This document shows positions 42,073 to 53,374 of a stretch of DNA of 64,000 nt, one piece after another (the stretch's first letter is position 1; each line of letters begins with the position of its first letter). Source of the stretch: Rhizomys pruinosus. Lineage: Eukaryota; Chordata; Mammalia; Rodentia; Spalacidae. The notes under the pieces are model-generated. The model did no database searches. It saw only the letters and a program-made list of their open reading frames with translations, and was not told where the DNA came from. Where the stretch lies: contig VZQC01005680.1 of the NCBI GenBank assembly GCA_009823505.1, positions 2,613,174-2,677,173 on the forward strand, read 5' to 3'. A program made the position numbers and the translations under genes.

Positions 42073-43400
42073 ACACAGCTCAGATATTCCAGCAAGACTG
42101 AGGACTAGCACTAGAGATTATGTGAAGCCAAGTCTATAGGAAGAAGATGCTGTAATATCATGAAGGTCTTTGAGCTTATCTCTTAGAAGCTCTGCAGATA
42201 ACTATGTGCTATGGTTCTTTAATAGAGCAGTTTTAACATCCCCTCTCTCTCCCACACTCTACAAACTCCCCATAACTAAGCTTCAGCATGCCCAGCTGTC
42301 CTACCATCCCATCCTCTAATCCTTTCTTTCCTTTCACCAATGAAAATAATTTTGGCTACCACCATCAGATCTTTCATCATACCACCCTTTGAACATTTCC
42401 TTCCTCCTCTTCTCTCTTCCAAAGTGAAGCTGCTCCTCAAGGCCTGGTTTAATCCCACCTCCACCATGAACTGCAGACTAGGAAGCAAATCTCAGGCTTT
42501 TAGCATTAACTTTTTCCCTTCGGCTGAGCTATGCATTCATTGTAGACAAGGATAAAGTCCTAAACTCAAGTGCCCAGTGCTGAGTTCTCAGCAGATACAC
42601 TGGCCCACCGACCAACCAGCCAGGGCGCTGGCTTTTATAAACATGGTTGGCTGAGCAATTAGTATTTCCTTGATCCTGTCTCTGTGCAGTGCGTTCTCTT
42701 CCACTTGCTCTCTGCACATCCCTTCGGCTGTGAGAAGTTATGGTGGAAATCACTCCTGTGGGACAATTATTGTGGATGGGCAGCTTCTAGATTTAAGCCA
42801 CAGCTGAACTAAGATGCTGAACTACATCTGCCATGACTGTTCCATTCTGCACGGAGCTCAGATGATAAAGATTTAACCAGGACAACCTCCCTTTCCTTTA
42901 CTTCTATGTTCCTGCTTAATTATTTTAACAAAATGGCTTTTCCAGCCATTTATTACTCTTGTCAAATCCCTGACTGCACATGGTGGATCATATTTTCACT
43001 GCCTTCTTTGGTAAGAAAGCAGATTTCAGGTTTTTGACATCTGCAGTTATGGATTCTTATAGTTCTACCCTCCATGCCCACCAGTCCTGTTCATCCAGCA
43101 TTTCTCCTTGTTGAGTCCTAAGTACAATTTCAGGATCTTAAGGTTAGAAAGAACCAGGAAGTCTGTTCTGAGGTGACCCCCCCCCCCAAAAAAATTGCTG
43201 AGACGAGGCCTCTATCAGCCAGGGGCCACAAGGGACACACACAAACTAGGTTCTTTATCCACTTCATATTGGACATACAGTATAAGAAATCATTGTTTCA
43301 TAAGTAGCATTAGATGTGAGGGCTACTTGTTACTGCAGCACAACCTAACTCACCCTGCCCACCTCATGCTATCAGTCTTCATTTGGTTAAGTAGAAACAG
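42073..43400. other. unique block, no gene seen
   Basis: About 1.3 kb without a recognised repeat apart from a C10A7 run at 43179-43195. Frames up to 74 codons have no domain. Confidence 0.5.
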
Positions 43401-43405
43401 TCCTT

Positions 43406-43812
43406 CCTCACTCTGAATGCACTCCTGGAACCCATCTTCACGCTCTACTCTGAACGCACTCCCGGAACCCATCTTCACATCCTACTCTGAACGCACTCCC
43501 GGAACCCGTCTTCACACTCTACTTGAACGCACTCCTGGAACCCATCTTCACGCTCTACTCTGAACGCACTCCTGGAACCCGTCTTCACACTCTGAACGCA
43601 CTCCTGGAACCCGTCTTCACACTCTACTCTGAACGCACTCCTGGAACCCATCTTCACACTCTACTCTGAACGCACTCCTGGAACCCGTATTCACACTCTA
43701 CTCTGAATGCACTCCTGGAACCCGTCTTCACACTCTACTCTGAACGCACTCCTAGAACCCGACTTCTCACTCTACTCTGAACGCACTCCTGGAACCCGTC
43801 TTCACATTCTAT
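43406..43812. repeat. 37-bp minisatellite, 11 copies
   Basis: tgaa(c/t)gcactcctggaacc recurs at 43414, 43451, 43488, 43524, 43561, 43593, 43630, 43667, 43704, 43741 and 43778. Period is 37 bp except one of 36 and one of 32 (a five-base loss). Copies differ at few positions. Both strands give repetitive artefact frames. Confidence 0.97.
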
Positions 43813-43924
43813 TTCCAAGTTTCCCTCTAACATCCCTTCCCTCTTCATTACCTGTCTTTCTTACAGCACCAAAGAAGCTAGTGAGGAAATAAACAAGATC
43901 AGTACCAGTGAATGTCTTCTGAAC

Positions 43925-44270
43925 TCTCATATGTATGTGGTATGTGTGTGTGTACATGTACTATGTGTGTGAGCACATGTATGTACTCTTGTGCATATAC
44001 ATGTGTGTACCTGCATGTGGAGGACAGAGGTTGGCAGGTATCTTCCTCAATCCCTCTCCACTTACTTCCTGGGGCAGGATTTTGACAACTTGGCTTGTCT
44101 AGCTAAGCCAGCTTCCCCTGGGAATCTCCTATCCCTGCCTCCCACATGCTGGAGTTATGGGGAAGGTAACCATAACTACATGGCATTTATATGCATGATA
44201 GAGATTCAAACTCTGGTTCTTGTATTTGTGTGGCAAGGCTTTACCCACTGAGCCGTCTCTCCGGCTCCTC
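43925..44270 (-). repeat. B4 SINE
   Basis: TG-rich tail, gtggaggacagaggttggca, gaatctcctatccctgcctc, cccactgagccgtctctccg. Confidence 0.83.
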
Positions 44271-44309
44271 CAGTCCCGGTTTCTCATGTCCCAGTTTCAT
44301 TGCATCCTT

Positions 44310-44440
44310 ACAAACCCCCAAGAGGTGGGAGCACTAATTTCATTTTATAATGAGGAAACAGGCTCACAGAAGAACTACATGGAGTCAGTATCTGGTAAAT
44401 GGCGTGCCTGTGATGGAATCCTTGATCACTTTGAGTTTAA
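44310..44440 (-). repeat. MIR SINE, ancient
   Basis: aatttcattttataatgagg, aaacaggctcacagaagaac and ggtaaatggcgtgcctgtga fit the reverse core of the mammalian-wide MIR. Confidence 0.75.
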
Positions 44441-44880
44441 ATTACAAATGCTTGCAATGAAAAGGAGACCCCCAAATATAACCACCCTCTATTCACCCTT
44501 GAAAAACCAATAGCTCTTCTCTTCTGAACTTCTCCTTTGAGCTGTAGCTCTTCTTTGGGTCTGAGCGCTGGCCAGATACTCATCACATCTCTATTTTCTC
44601 TGACTGTACAGGCATCATCTCTATTTCCTTACCTTCTATTCTCTTTCTGACAAATTCTATTCCAGCCTTGTAGATGTTCTTGGGAAACAGTTCTTGCTGA
44701 AAGAAGATGCAGTTCTTCCAAAGACTTGCATCTTTCTGCTCCCTCCATGTAACTGCTGCTGCCCATCTCAACACTTCTGCAAAACCACTCTTCTGTGGAT
44801 ACGAAGTATAACCTCTGCTGATGTCTTCTGCTGGATGTTCCTCTTATAGATAGATGGCAATAGTGATTTTTTTTTCTGCT
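44441..44880. other. unique sequence, no gene seen
   Basis: Pyrimidine-biased DNA. Minus frames of 63 and 85 codons have no recognisable domain. Confidence 0.45.
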
Positions 44881-44884
44881 ATTC

Positions 44885-45125
44885 ATCTTCCTCTTCCTGC
44901 TTATTCTCTTCTCCTCCTCCTATTCCTCCTGCTGGTCTTTCATCTCCTGTTGCTCCTCTTTCTCCTCCTCCTCCTTCCCATTTTCCCTTCCTCCTCCTCC
45001 TCCTCCTCCTTCCTATTTTCTCCTCCTCCTCCTCCTCCTCCTCCTCTTCCTCCTCCTCCTCCTCCTCCTCCTCCTCCTCCTCCTCCTCCTCTCCTCTTCC
45101 TTCTGCTCCTGGCTCCTGCCCCCTC
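44885..45125. repeat. (CCT)n polypyrimidine tract
   Basis: About 240 bp nearly pure C/T, with long uninterrupted tcctcc runs at 44990-45095. The Pro/Leu-rich frame is artefactual. Confidence 0.97.
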
Positions 45126-45144
45126 TCCTGGTCCTCCTTGCTTC

Positions 45145-45370
45145 CTGATCCTCGTTCTCTGTACTGGGGACTAATGCAGGTCCCCGTGTGTGCTAAGCAT
45201 CGGCTGCTCCACTGCCCTTCCCCAGGCCACCCTCATGCTGGCTACATTCATTTCTATTTTGAACCATGTGCACATCACTGGAGGTGGGAGAATCAATTTA
45301 AGATCATCCTTAGATATGTGGGGTGTAGAAAGCCAGACTGTGATCCATGAGACTCTATCTCAAAAAAAGG
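45145..45370. repeat. ID and B1-like SINE fragments
   Basis: A reverse ID segment (gcatcggctgctccactgcc) is followed by a degraded forward B1-like part (cactggaggtgggagaatca, gatccatgagactctatctc). Confidence 0.6.
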
Positions 45371-45445
45371 AAGGAAGGAAGGAAGGAAGAGAGAGGAAGG
45401 AAGGAAGAAGGAAGGAAAGGAAGAAAAGAAATGGAGGGAGAAGGA
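45366..45445. repeat. (GGAA)n microsatellite
   Basis: aaggaaggaaggaaggaaga and variants at the A-tail of the preceding SINE. Confidence 0.95.
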
Positions 45446-45747
45446 AAATGTGAGGGACAAAGGACAGAAGAGATGGGAGGTAAGGAAAGGGAATGAGGAA
45501 CGGAAGGAAATGAAGGGTTCCTGTAAGCATTGGATTTAGATATTCATCTAATGCAAGTTTACAAAGCATTTTATGAGAATTTAAGCCAGGTATTTTAAAT
45601 AACTTGGGAGTCTGTGATGACCAGTGCCTGTCTGATCACACAGATGTTCCTGAATGAGAGAACGGCTCCAGGCAGAGCTGCCCAAGGATGCCTCCTTCTG
45701 CTCGGGCCTGGGCCTCTGTCCCAAGCAGTGAAGTTAGTAGGTTCTTT
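45446..45747. other. unique sequence, no gene seen
   Basis: Purine-rich at the left, with no recognised feature. Confidence 0.45.
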
Positions 45748-45763
45748 CCTAGTGACTTCTGGA

Positions 45764-45923
45764 GCCAGGTGTGGTGACGCACGCCTTTAATCCTAGCACT
45801 TGGGAGGCAGAGGCAGGTGGATCTTTGTGAGTTCAAGGCCACCTGGTCTACATGTGGAGTTCCGGAGAGCTGGGCTACAGGGACCAAAGGGTCAAAAAGA
45901 CCAAAAAAAAAAAAAAACCAAAA
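45764..45923 (+). repeat. B1 SINE
   Basis: gccaggtgtggtgacgcacg and an A-tail, with an internal deletion near the 3' end. Exact 16-bp target duplication cctagtgacttctgga at 45748-45763 and 45924-45939. Confidence 0.97.
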
Positions 45924-45986
45924 CCTAGTGACTTCTGGAAACATCTTGTCATTAACACCTCTATGGCTGTTATCCAAATGCCATTT

Positions 45987-46167
45987 TTTATTATTTATTT
46001 ATTTATTTATTTATTATTTTTTTGGGTCTTTTTTTTTGAGACATGGTCTCCCGTAGTCTCAGCTGTCCTGGAACTCACTCTGTAGACCAGGCTGGCCTGT
46101 AACTCACAAAGCCCGCCTGCCTCTGCCTCCCAAGTGCTAGTTAAAGCATGTGCCACCACGCCTGGCT
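45987..46167 (-). repeat. B1 SINE with (TTTA)n tail
   Basis: Reverse B1. The tail has grown into tttatttatttatttattt. The 12-bp duplication caaatgccattt lies at 45975-45986 and 46168-46179. Confidence 0.97.
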
Positions 46168-46179
46168 CAAATGCCATTT

Positions 46180-46636
46180 AAAAAAAAAGAAGCAGAGTAC
46201 AAAGCTTCTCAGCATCTTAGGCTCATTAACAAAGCTGGCAATATCTTAAAATTTATCTTATTGGAAGGTTAAACACTCTCAGTTCCTCGTCAGAACACTT
46301 AACTCTCCAATATGTTCAATTACCAGATAATAGTGCCCATGTTCTAAGGTCTTACTGCTTAAATGGTCTGATCAATACCTAAGAACATACCATATCATTA
46401 AGAGTATGCTGCCAGGCACAAACAGGAATCTGTGCACTTCCAACCTTACAAAGAAACTCCTCTTACAAGTTCCCTGTCTGTGTGCCTTGCCACTCCCCTC
46501 CCTTCCTGAAAACACAAGTTTCCTTGAACCATTGCCCTGTCCACCACATCAAATGTAAAAGATGAACTCTACAAGTTGCTCTGAGCTTTAGCTTCATTTT
46601 CCTTAATAATAAAAAGAGAGAAAGACCACAACCCTG
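46180..46636. other. unique sequence, no gene seen
   Basis: No repeat or gene recognised. Confidence 0.45.
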
Positions 46637-47099
46637 GAAGCTTCAAGTATGGCTGTTAGTAATGTGCTTGTCCTGTGAACATGAGACCCTGAATTCAGAT
46701 CCCGAGCACCCATGTAAAGAGCTGAGTATGGGGGCTGTTGGCATGGCTCAGTGGATAAAGCACTTGCTGAGCAAACATGAGGACCAGAGCTGGATTCTTG
46801 GCATCCAGGTAAAAGCTGGTGGATGTGTCAGCCTTCCTGTAATCCTGTCACTTGGTGGATGGAGACTGGATTCCTGGGGCAGACTGGCCAGCCAAACTAG
46901 ACAAATTGATAAGCTCTTGGTTCAGAGAGATACCCTGCCTCAAAAATAAGAAGGAGATCAACAAGAAAGACACCAGATGTCAAACTCTGGCTTCCACATG
47001 CACATACCCACAAATGCATGCACACCTCTACACACATGATCACTACAGGGGACAGAAGCACAGAAGAGTTGTAGGTATGGGGGAAGGTAGGGAGGGAGG

Positions 47100-47100
<1 letters not shown>
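46637..47100 (+). repeat. B4 SINEs, one inserted in another
   Basis: A first B4 start (tatggctgttagtaatgtgc, gatcccgagcacccatgtaa) breaks at about 46730, where a second complete B4 begins (ggctgttggcatggctcagt ... ctctggcttccacatgcaca). The 3' part of the first appears after 47160. Confidence 0.8.

Positions 47101-47147
<47 letters not shown>
47100..47147. repeat. (AG)n microsatellite
   Basis: About 23 AG units after a gggaggg run. Confidence 0.97.
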
Positions 47148-47159
47148 CACATTTCACAA

Positions 47160-47380
47160 GCAATCCCAACAGGGAAGTGGAAAGAGGAGGGAGGACCTCC
47201 TGGCTTGCCGGCCAGCTAGCCTTACCAAGTTGGTGAGCTTCAGGCTCAGTGAGAGACCTTGTCTAAAAGCCTACAACAGAGGGCTATAGAGAAAGTGAAC
47301 AGACATCAACCTCTGGCTTCCACACACACATACTTATACAACTGCATATACATGCATGAACATACATGGACACAGACATT
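47160..47380 (+). repeat. B4 SINE 3' part
   Basis: ttaccaagttggtgagcttc, cagtgagagaccttgtctaa, caacctctggcttccacaca. Probably the rest of the outer B4 at 46637. Confidence 0.78.
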
Positions 47381-47414
47381 AATATATGCATACCTCCACA
47401 CTCCATCACTCTCC

Positions 47415-47588
47415 ATCTTGTATCTATCCTGGGTTCTATCCCTAGCACCTTGGGAATTTGGTAGGGTAGAGCACAACTGTAATCCTAGTACTGGAGATGG
47501 AAGCAGGAGAATCAGAGGTTCAAAGTCATCAGTTACCTACCAAGATCTAGGCTAGCCTACACTCCATGAGACCCTGCCTTAAAGTAAA
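47415..47588 (+). repeat. ID-B1 SINE
   Basis: gggttctatccctagcacct, aactgtaatcctagtactgg, catgagaccctgccttaaag. Confidence 0.8.
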
Positions 47589-47865
47589 CTAACCAACAAA
47601 ACTAAACACCCACTTTGAATGCTCGAATGCCTTTTTGCTACTATACAGTATAAAAATGAAGTGCATTTTTTTTCTAATGTAGGCAGTCACAATATTTTCT
47701 CAGTGAGTAACCTCTCTTCCTTCTCTATTGAACAGGGAGAGATATGGGCCACAGTCACATGTGACAGCGTATAACGACCATCAACTTGGCTAGTATTGTG
47801 AGGCCGTTTCTTCCAAGATAAGATGTTCCATCTTGGAGGGGAAAACTCTGTTAAGATACAGGATG

Positions 47866-48008
47866 AGAGGCCAGTTGTGGTGGTATAGGACTTTAATTTA
47901 ATCCTAGAATTTGAGAGACAGAGGCCAAGTGGATCTCCATGAGACTGAAGTCAGCCTGATCTACAAAGAAAGTTCCAGGTCAGCTAGGGCTACATAGCCT
48001 GTTTCAAG

Positions 48009-48047
<39 letters not shown>

Positions 48048-48050
48048 AGC
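47866..48050 (+). repeat. B1 SINE with (TAAA)n tail
   Basis: gccagttgtggtggtatagg, gtcagcctgatctacaaaga, then ten taaa units at 48008-48047. Confidence 0.87.
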
Positions 48051-48111
48051 AAGATGTTAAAAGGGTGGCAGAACAACAAGAGGGAAGTGAACAACAGGAT
48101 TTCATTTGTTT

Positions 48112-48258
48112 GCTTTTGGTTTGTTTGTTTGGCTTTTGAGACAGGATTTCCCTAGAACTCACTATGTAGGCCAGGCTGGACTCTTTTTTTCAGAGATCTG
48201 CCTGCCTTTGACTACAGAAGGTTGAGATTAAAGGCATGTGCTACCACACCCAGCAGAA
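48112..48258 (-). repeat. B1 SINE
   Basis: ggcttttgagacaggatttc, actatgtaggccaggctgga, gtgctaccacacccagc. Confidence 0.87.
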
Positions 48259-48475
48259 TAGGAAGTTGGAGGGGAGCTGAAACATTCCATCCTACAGAAA
48301 AGTTCCTTAAGTTCAGGAAACAAAGAACACAGGCAGTCCCTGAAACTTATCAGATTCACTAGGCCCCTCTGTCCCTAAGCATATATAAGCAATACCAACT
48401 GTGGACAGACACCTTCAGACAAGCTGGGCTGCCAAGTGATCCTAATGTCATCTCAGAGTTACTGAGATAATCCAA

Positions 48476-48698
48476 TTTTAAAGATTTATTTTATTTCTTA
48501 TTATGTATATTTAAGTACCTGTGTGGGAGAGCACACGCAAGGGCAGTGCCTACAGGAGACCAGAAGAGGGTGCCGGACTCCCCAGGAGATGGAGCTACAG
48601 GTGGTTGTGAGCTACCTGACATGGGTGCTGTGAACTGAACTCAGGTCCTCTCCAAAAGCAGCAAGTATTCTTAACCACTGAGCCATCTCTTCAGCCTG
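48476..48698 (-). repeat. B3-type SINE
   Basis: ccagaagagggtgccggact, gtgagctacctgacatgggt, ttaaccactgagccatctct. Confidence 0.9.
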
Positions 48699-48699
48699 A

Positions 48700-49048
48700 C
48701 ATTGTTTAATTTATTTGTGTGTATGTGTGCAAGGTGTGTGCTTGCCAATCTGTGTACATGAAGAAGCCAGAGGTATAGCCAGGGCCAGATGTCTCTGCAT
48801 CACCTATGTGTGTGCACATGCACATGTTCATGTGTATACATACATATGTTCATATAGACACAGTGTCTTTCTACTTTATTTTCTGAGACAAGGTCTCTCC
48901 CAATGGTCCTCACTGTGTCCAACTTTTACACAGGTGCTAGGGAGCTGAATTCGGGTCCTCATGCTTAACTTTTACACAGGGGAGCTGAACTCATCCTCAT
49001 GCTTAACTCGTCCAGCACTTTCCCACTGAGCCATCTCTCTAGCCAGCT
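48700..49048 (-). repeat. B4-type SINE with internal tandem duplication
   Basis: tctgagacaaggtctctccc, actgagccatctctctagcc. The segment aacttttacacagg...tcctcatgctt is present twice (about 48921-48966 and 48967-49006). Confidence 0.8.
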
Positions 49049-50430
49049 CCAATTCCTTCAAAGCTGAATTTCTTCTGGCTTAGAGTACAAGCGAACATAT
49101 GTACTTGTAGTGAGGCAGCGACTAGTGTTTCTCTTTCCCTGAGAAGAAACATTTAAACGCTGGATCCTGGGATGCCGTCAGAGTTGGAATGCCTTTTCTG
49201 CTGTGGATCTGAATGCAGTCTGCTGCTCCAGCTCTGTTCGGTTTCCTGGACGAGGGTGGACATTCTGACGATGAAGTGAAGGGAGAAGCAGGGGGCAGTA
49301 CAGAAGGGAGGACAAGAAAGTAAGGGAGGGAAAGCATCCAGTCCAGGGGGGTCTCTGTCTGGCCTCATCTACCCACCCCACCCCCACGCCAATCTGGCTC
49401 TTGTTTTACTGGAATTGCTTAGCCGTCCCCAACTGTCATCAGGGCAAAAACTCACTGTAATGGTAAAAGGGAGCCATGGCTGGACATGGAAGCAATTAAT
49501 GACAGAGCCCCAGCAATGCAGTTCCCAGGTCTCTATGTATCAGCAACTGTCCTGTCTTTTAGATTCCGAGGAATTCTTGTGGTTTTGGTATTTCCAGTAA
49601 AAGCTCAGTTGGGTTTCCCAAACAATCATTTCAGCCTCGCTGAACTTCTCTTTGAGCTGACAGTAGATTGAGTCTACTCTGGACTAAAATGGTCCAGAAG
49701 GGGTGTGACTATGAGTGCAGTCCAGGGTGTGCATACCTGTGTGTGCACATGCACATATTCCTGTGTATACATGCATGTGTATATATACACAGTGTCTCAT
49801 TTTTCCAAGTTTCTACAAGTTCACCTTGAAGTGTATAGACCTGACAAAGGCTTGGAGAGAACACCCATGTGCTGTGTTCATGAACCTGCCCATCTCTCCA
49901 CTGATATTCGTTGTCTCCCCCATGAAATTCATCCTACCCACACTTCTTCAATAAACCAGACGGAATGATTTTCTGGAACTCTACAACTTGGCGTTTTTTA
50001 GGTACTGCTACAGAATTCTAAAGGGTCTCAGAATCTCCTTAGAGTTCAGCGTACCCAAGGAGCTGACTCATTTATTTAGACTGGAGCCTCAAACTGTGAG
50101 GTGCCCTCGAAGGCTCTGGAAAACAGCATGAAGAAAAACACGAGCAGAAGGATCACAAGTGCTCTGACTAAAGGAACTGAGGCAAGGTAGGACATGAACA
50201 CTGAACCAGAACCAACCAATACTCAACTTAAAGAAAGATTAGCTGCCTGAATTGTAAGCTGTTTTTGTAAGGCAGGCTGAGTGCAGCCGATATTTAAACA
50301 AACCTGCTACACATCCGCTTTTCTAATGAGTGGAAACAAACAGACACAACCAGGTCTGCACTGGGAAGCACAGGCCAGGCCATGGCAGGTTAGACAGAGA
50401 GACAAGGATTTTGCTAAGAGATTCTTTTTC
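49049..50430. other. unique block, no gene seen
   Basis: About 1.4 kb mostly without recognised repeats, with a TG/CA-rich patch near 49730-49790. Several 60-87-codon frames overlap on both strands and none carries a domain. Confidence 0.5.
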
Positions 50431-50431
50431 T

Positions 50432-50553
50432 TTGGTTTTGCTTTGTTTTGTTTAAGACAGGGTATACTGTAGTACAAACTGGGCTTAAATTCTTGATTCT
50501 CCTGACTCAACCTCCTCAATGGTGGGATTATAGGTATGTGCTACCATACTGAG

Positions 50554-50556
<3 letters not shown>
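50432..50556 (-). repeat. B1-derived SINE, old
   Basis: tgtttaagacagggtatact, aatggtgggattataggtat, gtgctaccatactgagc. Confidence 0.8.

Positions 50557-50590
<34 letters not shown>
50555..50590. repeat. (TG)n microsatellite
   Basis: About 17 TG units between two reverse SINEs. Confidence 0.96.
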
Positions 50591-50835
50591 GTACATGTTT
50601 AGGTATTCATGATGGGAGGATAGACACATACATGCATGTACTTTTGTGTACTACAGATGTCAATGTCAGTAGTCTTCCTCTACTGCTCTCCACTGTGTTT
50701 TTTGAGACATGGTCTCTACTGGCCTGGAGCTCACTGATCAGGCTAGGCTGACTGGTCAATGAGCCCTGTGGATCACCTGTCCCTGCATCCCCAGCTCTGA
50801 GGTGACAGGCCAGCATCATCATGACTGGCTTCCGA
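50591..50835 (-). repeat. B4 SINE, partial
   Basis: ttttgagacatggtctctac, gtcaatgagccctgtggatc. The ID-like head is missing. Confidence 0.8.
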
Positions 50836-51317
50836 GCCAGTGTTGGAAGCCAGACCCTTTCCCATCTCAAACATAAGGCTGCACATGCAGAAAAGGGCAG
50901 CACAGCGGCCTCGGGGGGGGGGGGTTAGTAACAACAGGCCAGCTACACACACGCTGGAGGCCAGCCTGGAGGGAAAGTGCTATGCCGTGCATCTCATGTT
51001 TTCTGGCTCAGGTCTCATTTTGTTCTTACTGCCAAGGGTGTCAGAGAAGACAGGTCAAGTGGTAAAAGAAAAACAAAGTGTAAATAAAGCCATATCTGAA
51101 CTTCAAAATCAGGCAAGATTAGTCCAGTCTGGTTTTCTTGGGAATCTGCTGAGTGTGGAAAGAAGTTAACGGAGAGGCTAGGGCAAGCCCAGAGCTGGAC
51201 ACACATTTATCCAGGGCCATGTAGCAACATGACACGGCTAATGCTGTCATTTTATAAGTGACTAAAGTGACCTCAGTGACTAAATGTGTTCCTCTCATCT
51301 CTCAAGAGGCAGGAAAG
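50836..51317. other. unique sequence, no gene seen
   Basis: Contains a G12 run near 50913. A 109-codon frame (50840-51169) has no domain. Confidence 0.45.
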
Positions 51318-51382
51318 GGAATGGAGAGATGCTCAGCAGTTAAGAGCACTGAGTGCTCTTGCAGAGGACTCAGGCTGGGTTC
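51318..51382 (+). repeat. outer B2/B3 SINE, first part
   Basis: ggaatggagagatgctcagc, agtgctcttgcagaggactc. It is interrupted by an LTR and resumes at 51966. Confidence 0.88.
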
Positions 51383-51585
51383 TGTATTGGTTGGTTTTTG
51401 TCAAATGTGATACAAACTAGAGACACCTGAGAAGGAAACCTCAACTGAGGAATCTTAGCTAGTGATTCCCCAGCACACCAGTCTGTGGGGCATCTTGATT
51501 TCTGAGTGGTGTAGGAGGTTTCAGTCCACTGTGGGTGGTGCCACCCCTGGGCAGGTGGGCCTGAGCTGCATAAGAAAGCAGGCTG
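51383..51585 (+). mobile_element. ORR1-like LTR nested in a B2/B3, first part
   Basis: tgtattggttggtttttgtc, gagacacctgagaaggaaac, ccactgtgggtggtgccacc. Split by a second B2/B3. Confidence 0.9.
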
Positions 51586-51801
51586 GGGGATGGAGAGATG
51601 GCTCAGGGGTTAAGAGCGCCTACTGCTCTTGCAGAGGACTCGGGTTCAATTCCCAGCACCCACATGTAGGCTAAGAACCATCTTTAACTCCAGTTCCAGG
51701 GGAATCCGAAGCCCTCTTCTGACCTCCAAGGCATTGCACCACACAGGAGCACAAACCTACATGCAGACAGTACACTCATACACATAAAAAAATAAAAAAA
51801 A
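51586..51801 (+). repeat. inner B2/B3 SINE nested in the LTR
   Basis: Full copy without the 17-bp duplication. Exact 14-bp duplication aagaaagcaggctg at 51572-51585 and 51802-51815. Confidence 0.97.
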
Positions 51802-51965
51802 AAGAAAGCAGGCTGAGCACAGGCCAGAGGAGCGAGCCGGCAGCACTCCTCCACGGTCTCTGCCTTAGTTGCTGCCTTCAGGTTTCTGCCTTGGGTGTGA
51901 GATGCAATAAACCGTTTCCTCCCAAGTTGCTTTTATTCATAGTGTTCATTAAAGCAACTAGAACA
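51802..51965 (+). mobile_element. ORR1-like LTR, second part
   Basis: cagcactcctccacggtctc, gcaataaaccgtttcctccc, ending aagcaactagaaca. Host 5-mers ggttc and gggtc flank the LTR (one mismatch). Confidence 0.9.
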
Positions 51966-52100
51966 GGGTCCTAGCACCCATGTCTGGCAGCTCACAACCA
52001 GCTGTAACTCAAATTCCAGGAGTTCAATGCCCTCTTTTGGTTTCTGTGGGCATTATACACAAGCAGTACTCATACACATAAAATAAATATTTTCTAAAAG
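51966..52100 (+). repeat. outer B2/B3 SINE, second part
   Basis: gggtcctagcacccatgtct, gcagctcacaaccagctgta, and tail cataaaataaatatttt. Confidence 0.88.
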
Positions 52101-52515
52101 ATGCAGGAAAAAGCAGATTTCCAAGATCCTGTTCTAAAATGCTTGCTTAATTTTACTTTTTCCCCCTCCAAAACCAGTATCTGTATCCTTCTTGGGAAAG
52201 TTCTCTTTTGGAGAGCAAAGTGTCTCATTGACACAATAAACAGTACTAACTATTGTCTGTCGTACAATAATGGCAACACTACTGGAACTTGGTCAAGACC
52301 AGGGTCATTAAGAGCCTGAACTTTTCCCTGTCAACCCCCACCCCAAACAAGTGGTAACTGGTTGATGCCTTTGGATACTTTAAGGACTATGTATGAACTT
52401 CATACCAAGGTCACAGTTCACAGTGTGCAACACATGGGAGCAAGAGCACAGAAACTGTAGTGCATGGTCTAGTTGGTGGGGTCTGGGTCCAGACACCCTC
52501 ATTTTAGAAGTTCAC
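52101..52515. other. unique sequence, no gene seen
   Basis: No repeat or gene recognised. Confidence 0.45.
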
Positions 52516-52516
52516 A

Positions 52517-52737
52517 GTGGGGCTTAGGAGATAGCTTACTTGCCTATAGTGTAAGCAGGAGGTCCCCTACCCCCACGTAAAAGCTGGGCATGTGTGGTTG
52601 TGAAGACCTGTATTTCCAGCATGTGAGGAGCAATAGATGGAGCCAGGAGGATCCCTGGGACTCATGGGGCAGCCAGCCTAGCTGAACTGATGAGCTCCAC
52701 ATTCAGTGAGAGACCCTGTCTCACAAAATAAAGTGGA
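52517..52737 (+). repeat. B4 SINE, first part, split by a B2/B3
   Basis: ggggcttaggagatagctta, cccacgtaaaagctgggcat, gagagaccctgtctcacaaa. Confidence 0.87.
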
Positions 52738-52978
52738 GGGCTGGGGAGATGGCTCAGCAGTTAAGAGCACTGGCTGCTCTTGCAGAGGACCTGGATTGGG
52801 TTCCCAGTACTCCGCTGTGGCCAACTACCATCTGTAACTCCAATTCCAGGGGATCTAACACCCTGCCCTCTCTGGCTTCCTCAAGCATTGCATGCATGAG
52901 TGTACTTAGATGCAGGTGAAACACTCATATACATAAAAAGAAACAAGTAATAAATACATAAAAAAATAAAAATAAGGG
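52738..52978 (+). repeat. B2/B3 SINE nested in a B4
   Basis: ggctggggagatggctcagc, aactccaattccaggggatc, and a long A/T-rich tail. Confidence 0.92.
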
Positions 52979-53075
52979 AGAAAGCAATGCAGAAAAGATG
53001 CCCTATGTCAGTCTCTGGCCTCTATGTGCACAGGTGCATGTGTACATAGACACATAGAGACACCAGAGATATACA
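52979..53075 (+). repeat. B4 SINE, second part
   Basis: ccctatgtcagtctctggcc, tctatgtgcacaggtgcatg. It continues the B4 at 52517. Confidence 0.8.
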
Positions 53076-53374
53076 CGTAAAAAAGAGTGGGCAAGAGAGA
53101 GGGGAGAGAAAGAAAGAGAAAGAAATCCACACATCTATTTACATTTAGAGGGAGGGAAGCCTTCAGGAACTCTCTGGATATGAGAAATATTGACATTTGT
53201 CAATAAGGCCAAACAAAGCTGTGCTTAAAATGCTAGCGAACTTCTAATTCCTCTATTCTATTGGAACTATGTCAAAATAAAGCTTTGCTTCTCCTCTGGA
53301 CTCCTGAAATTGAAACCATTTGCGATTTGGTCCCCTAGCCACAATTCTGCCTCCACAGTGCTTGTTCTGTGGGA

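Noticed and set aside
43406..43812. CRISPR-like regular array with 37-bp period.
   Set aside because: There are no unique spacers. The whole 37-bp unit repeats, and the host is a mammal. It is a minisatellite.
44854..45174. 106-codon Pro/Leu-rich frame.
   Set aside because: Direct translation of the (CCT)n tract.
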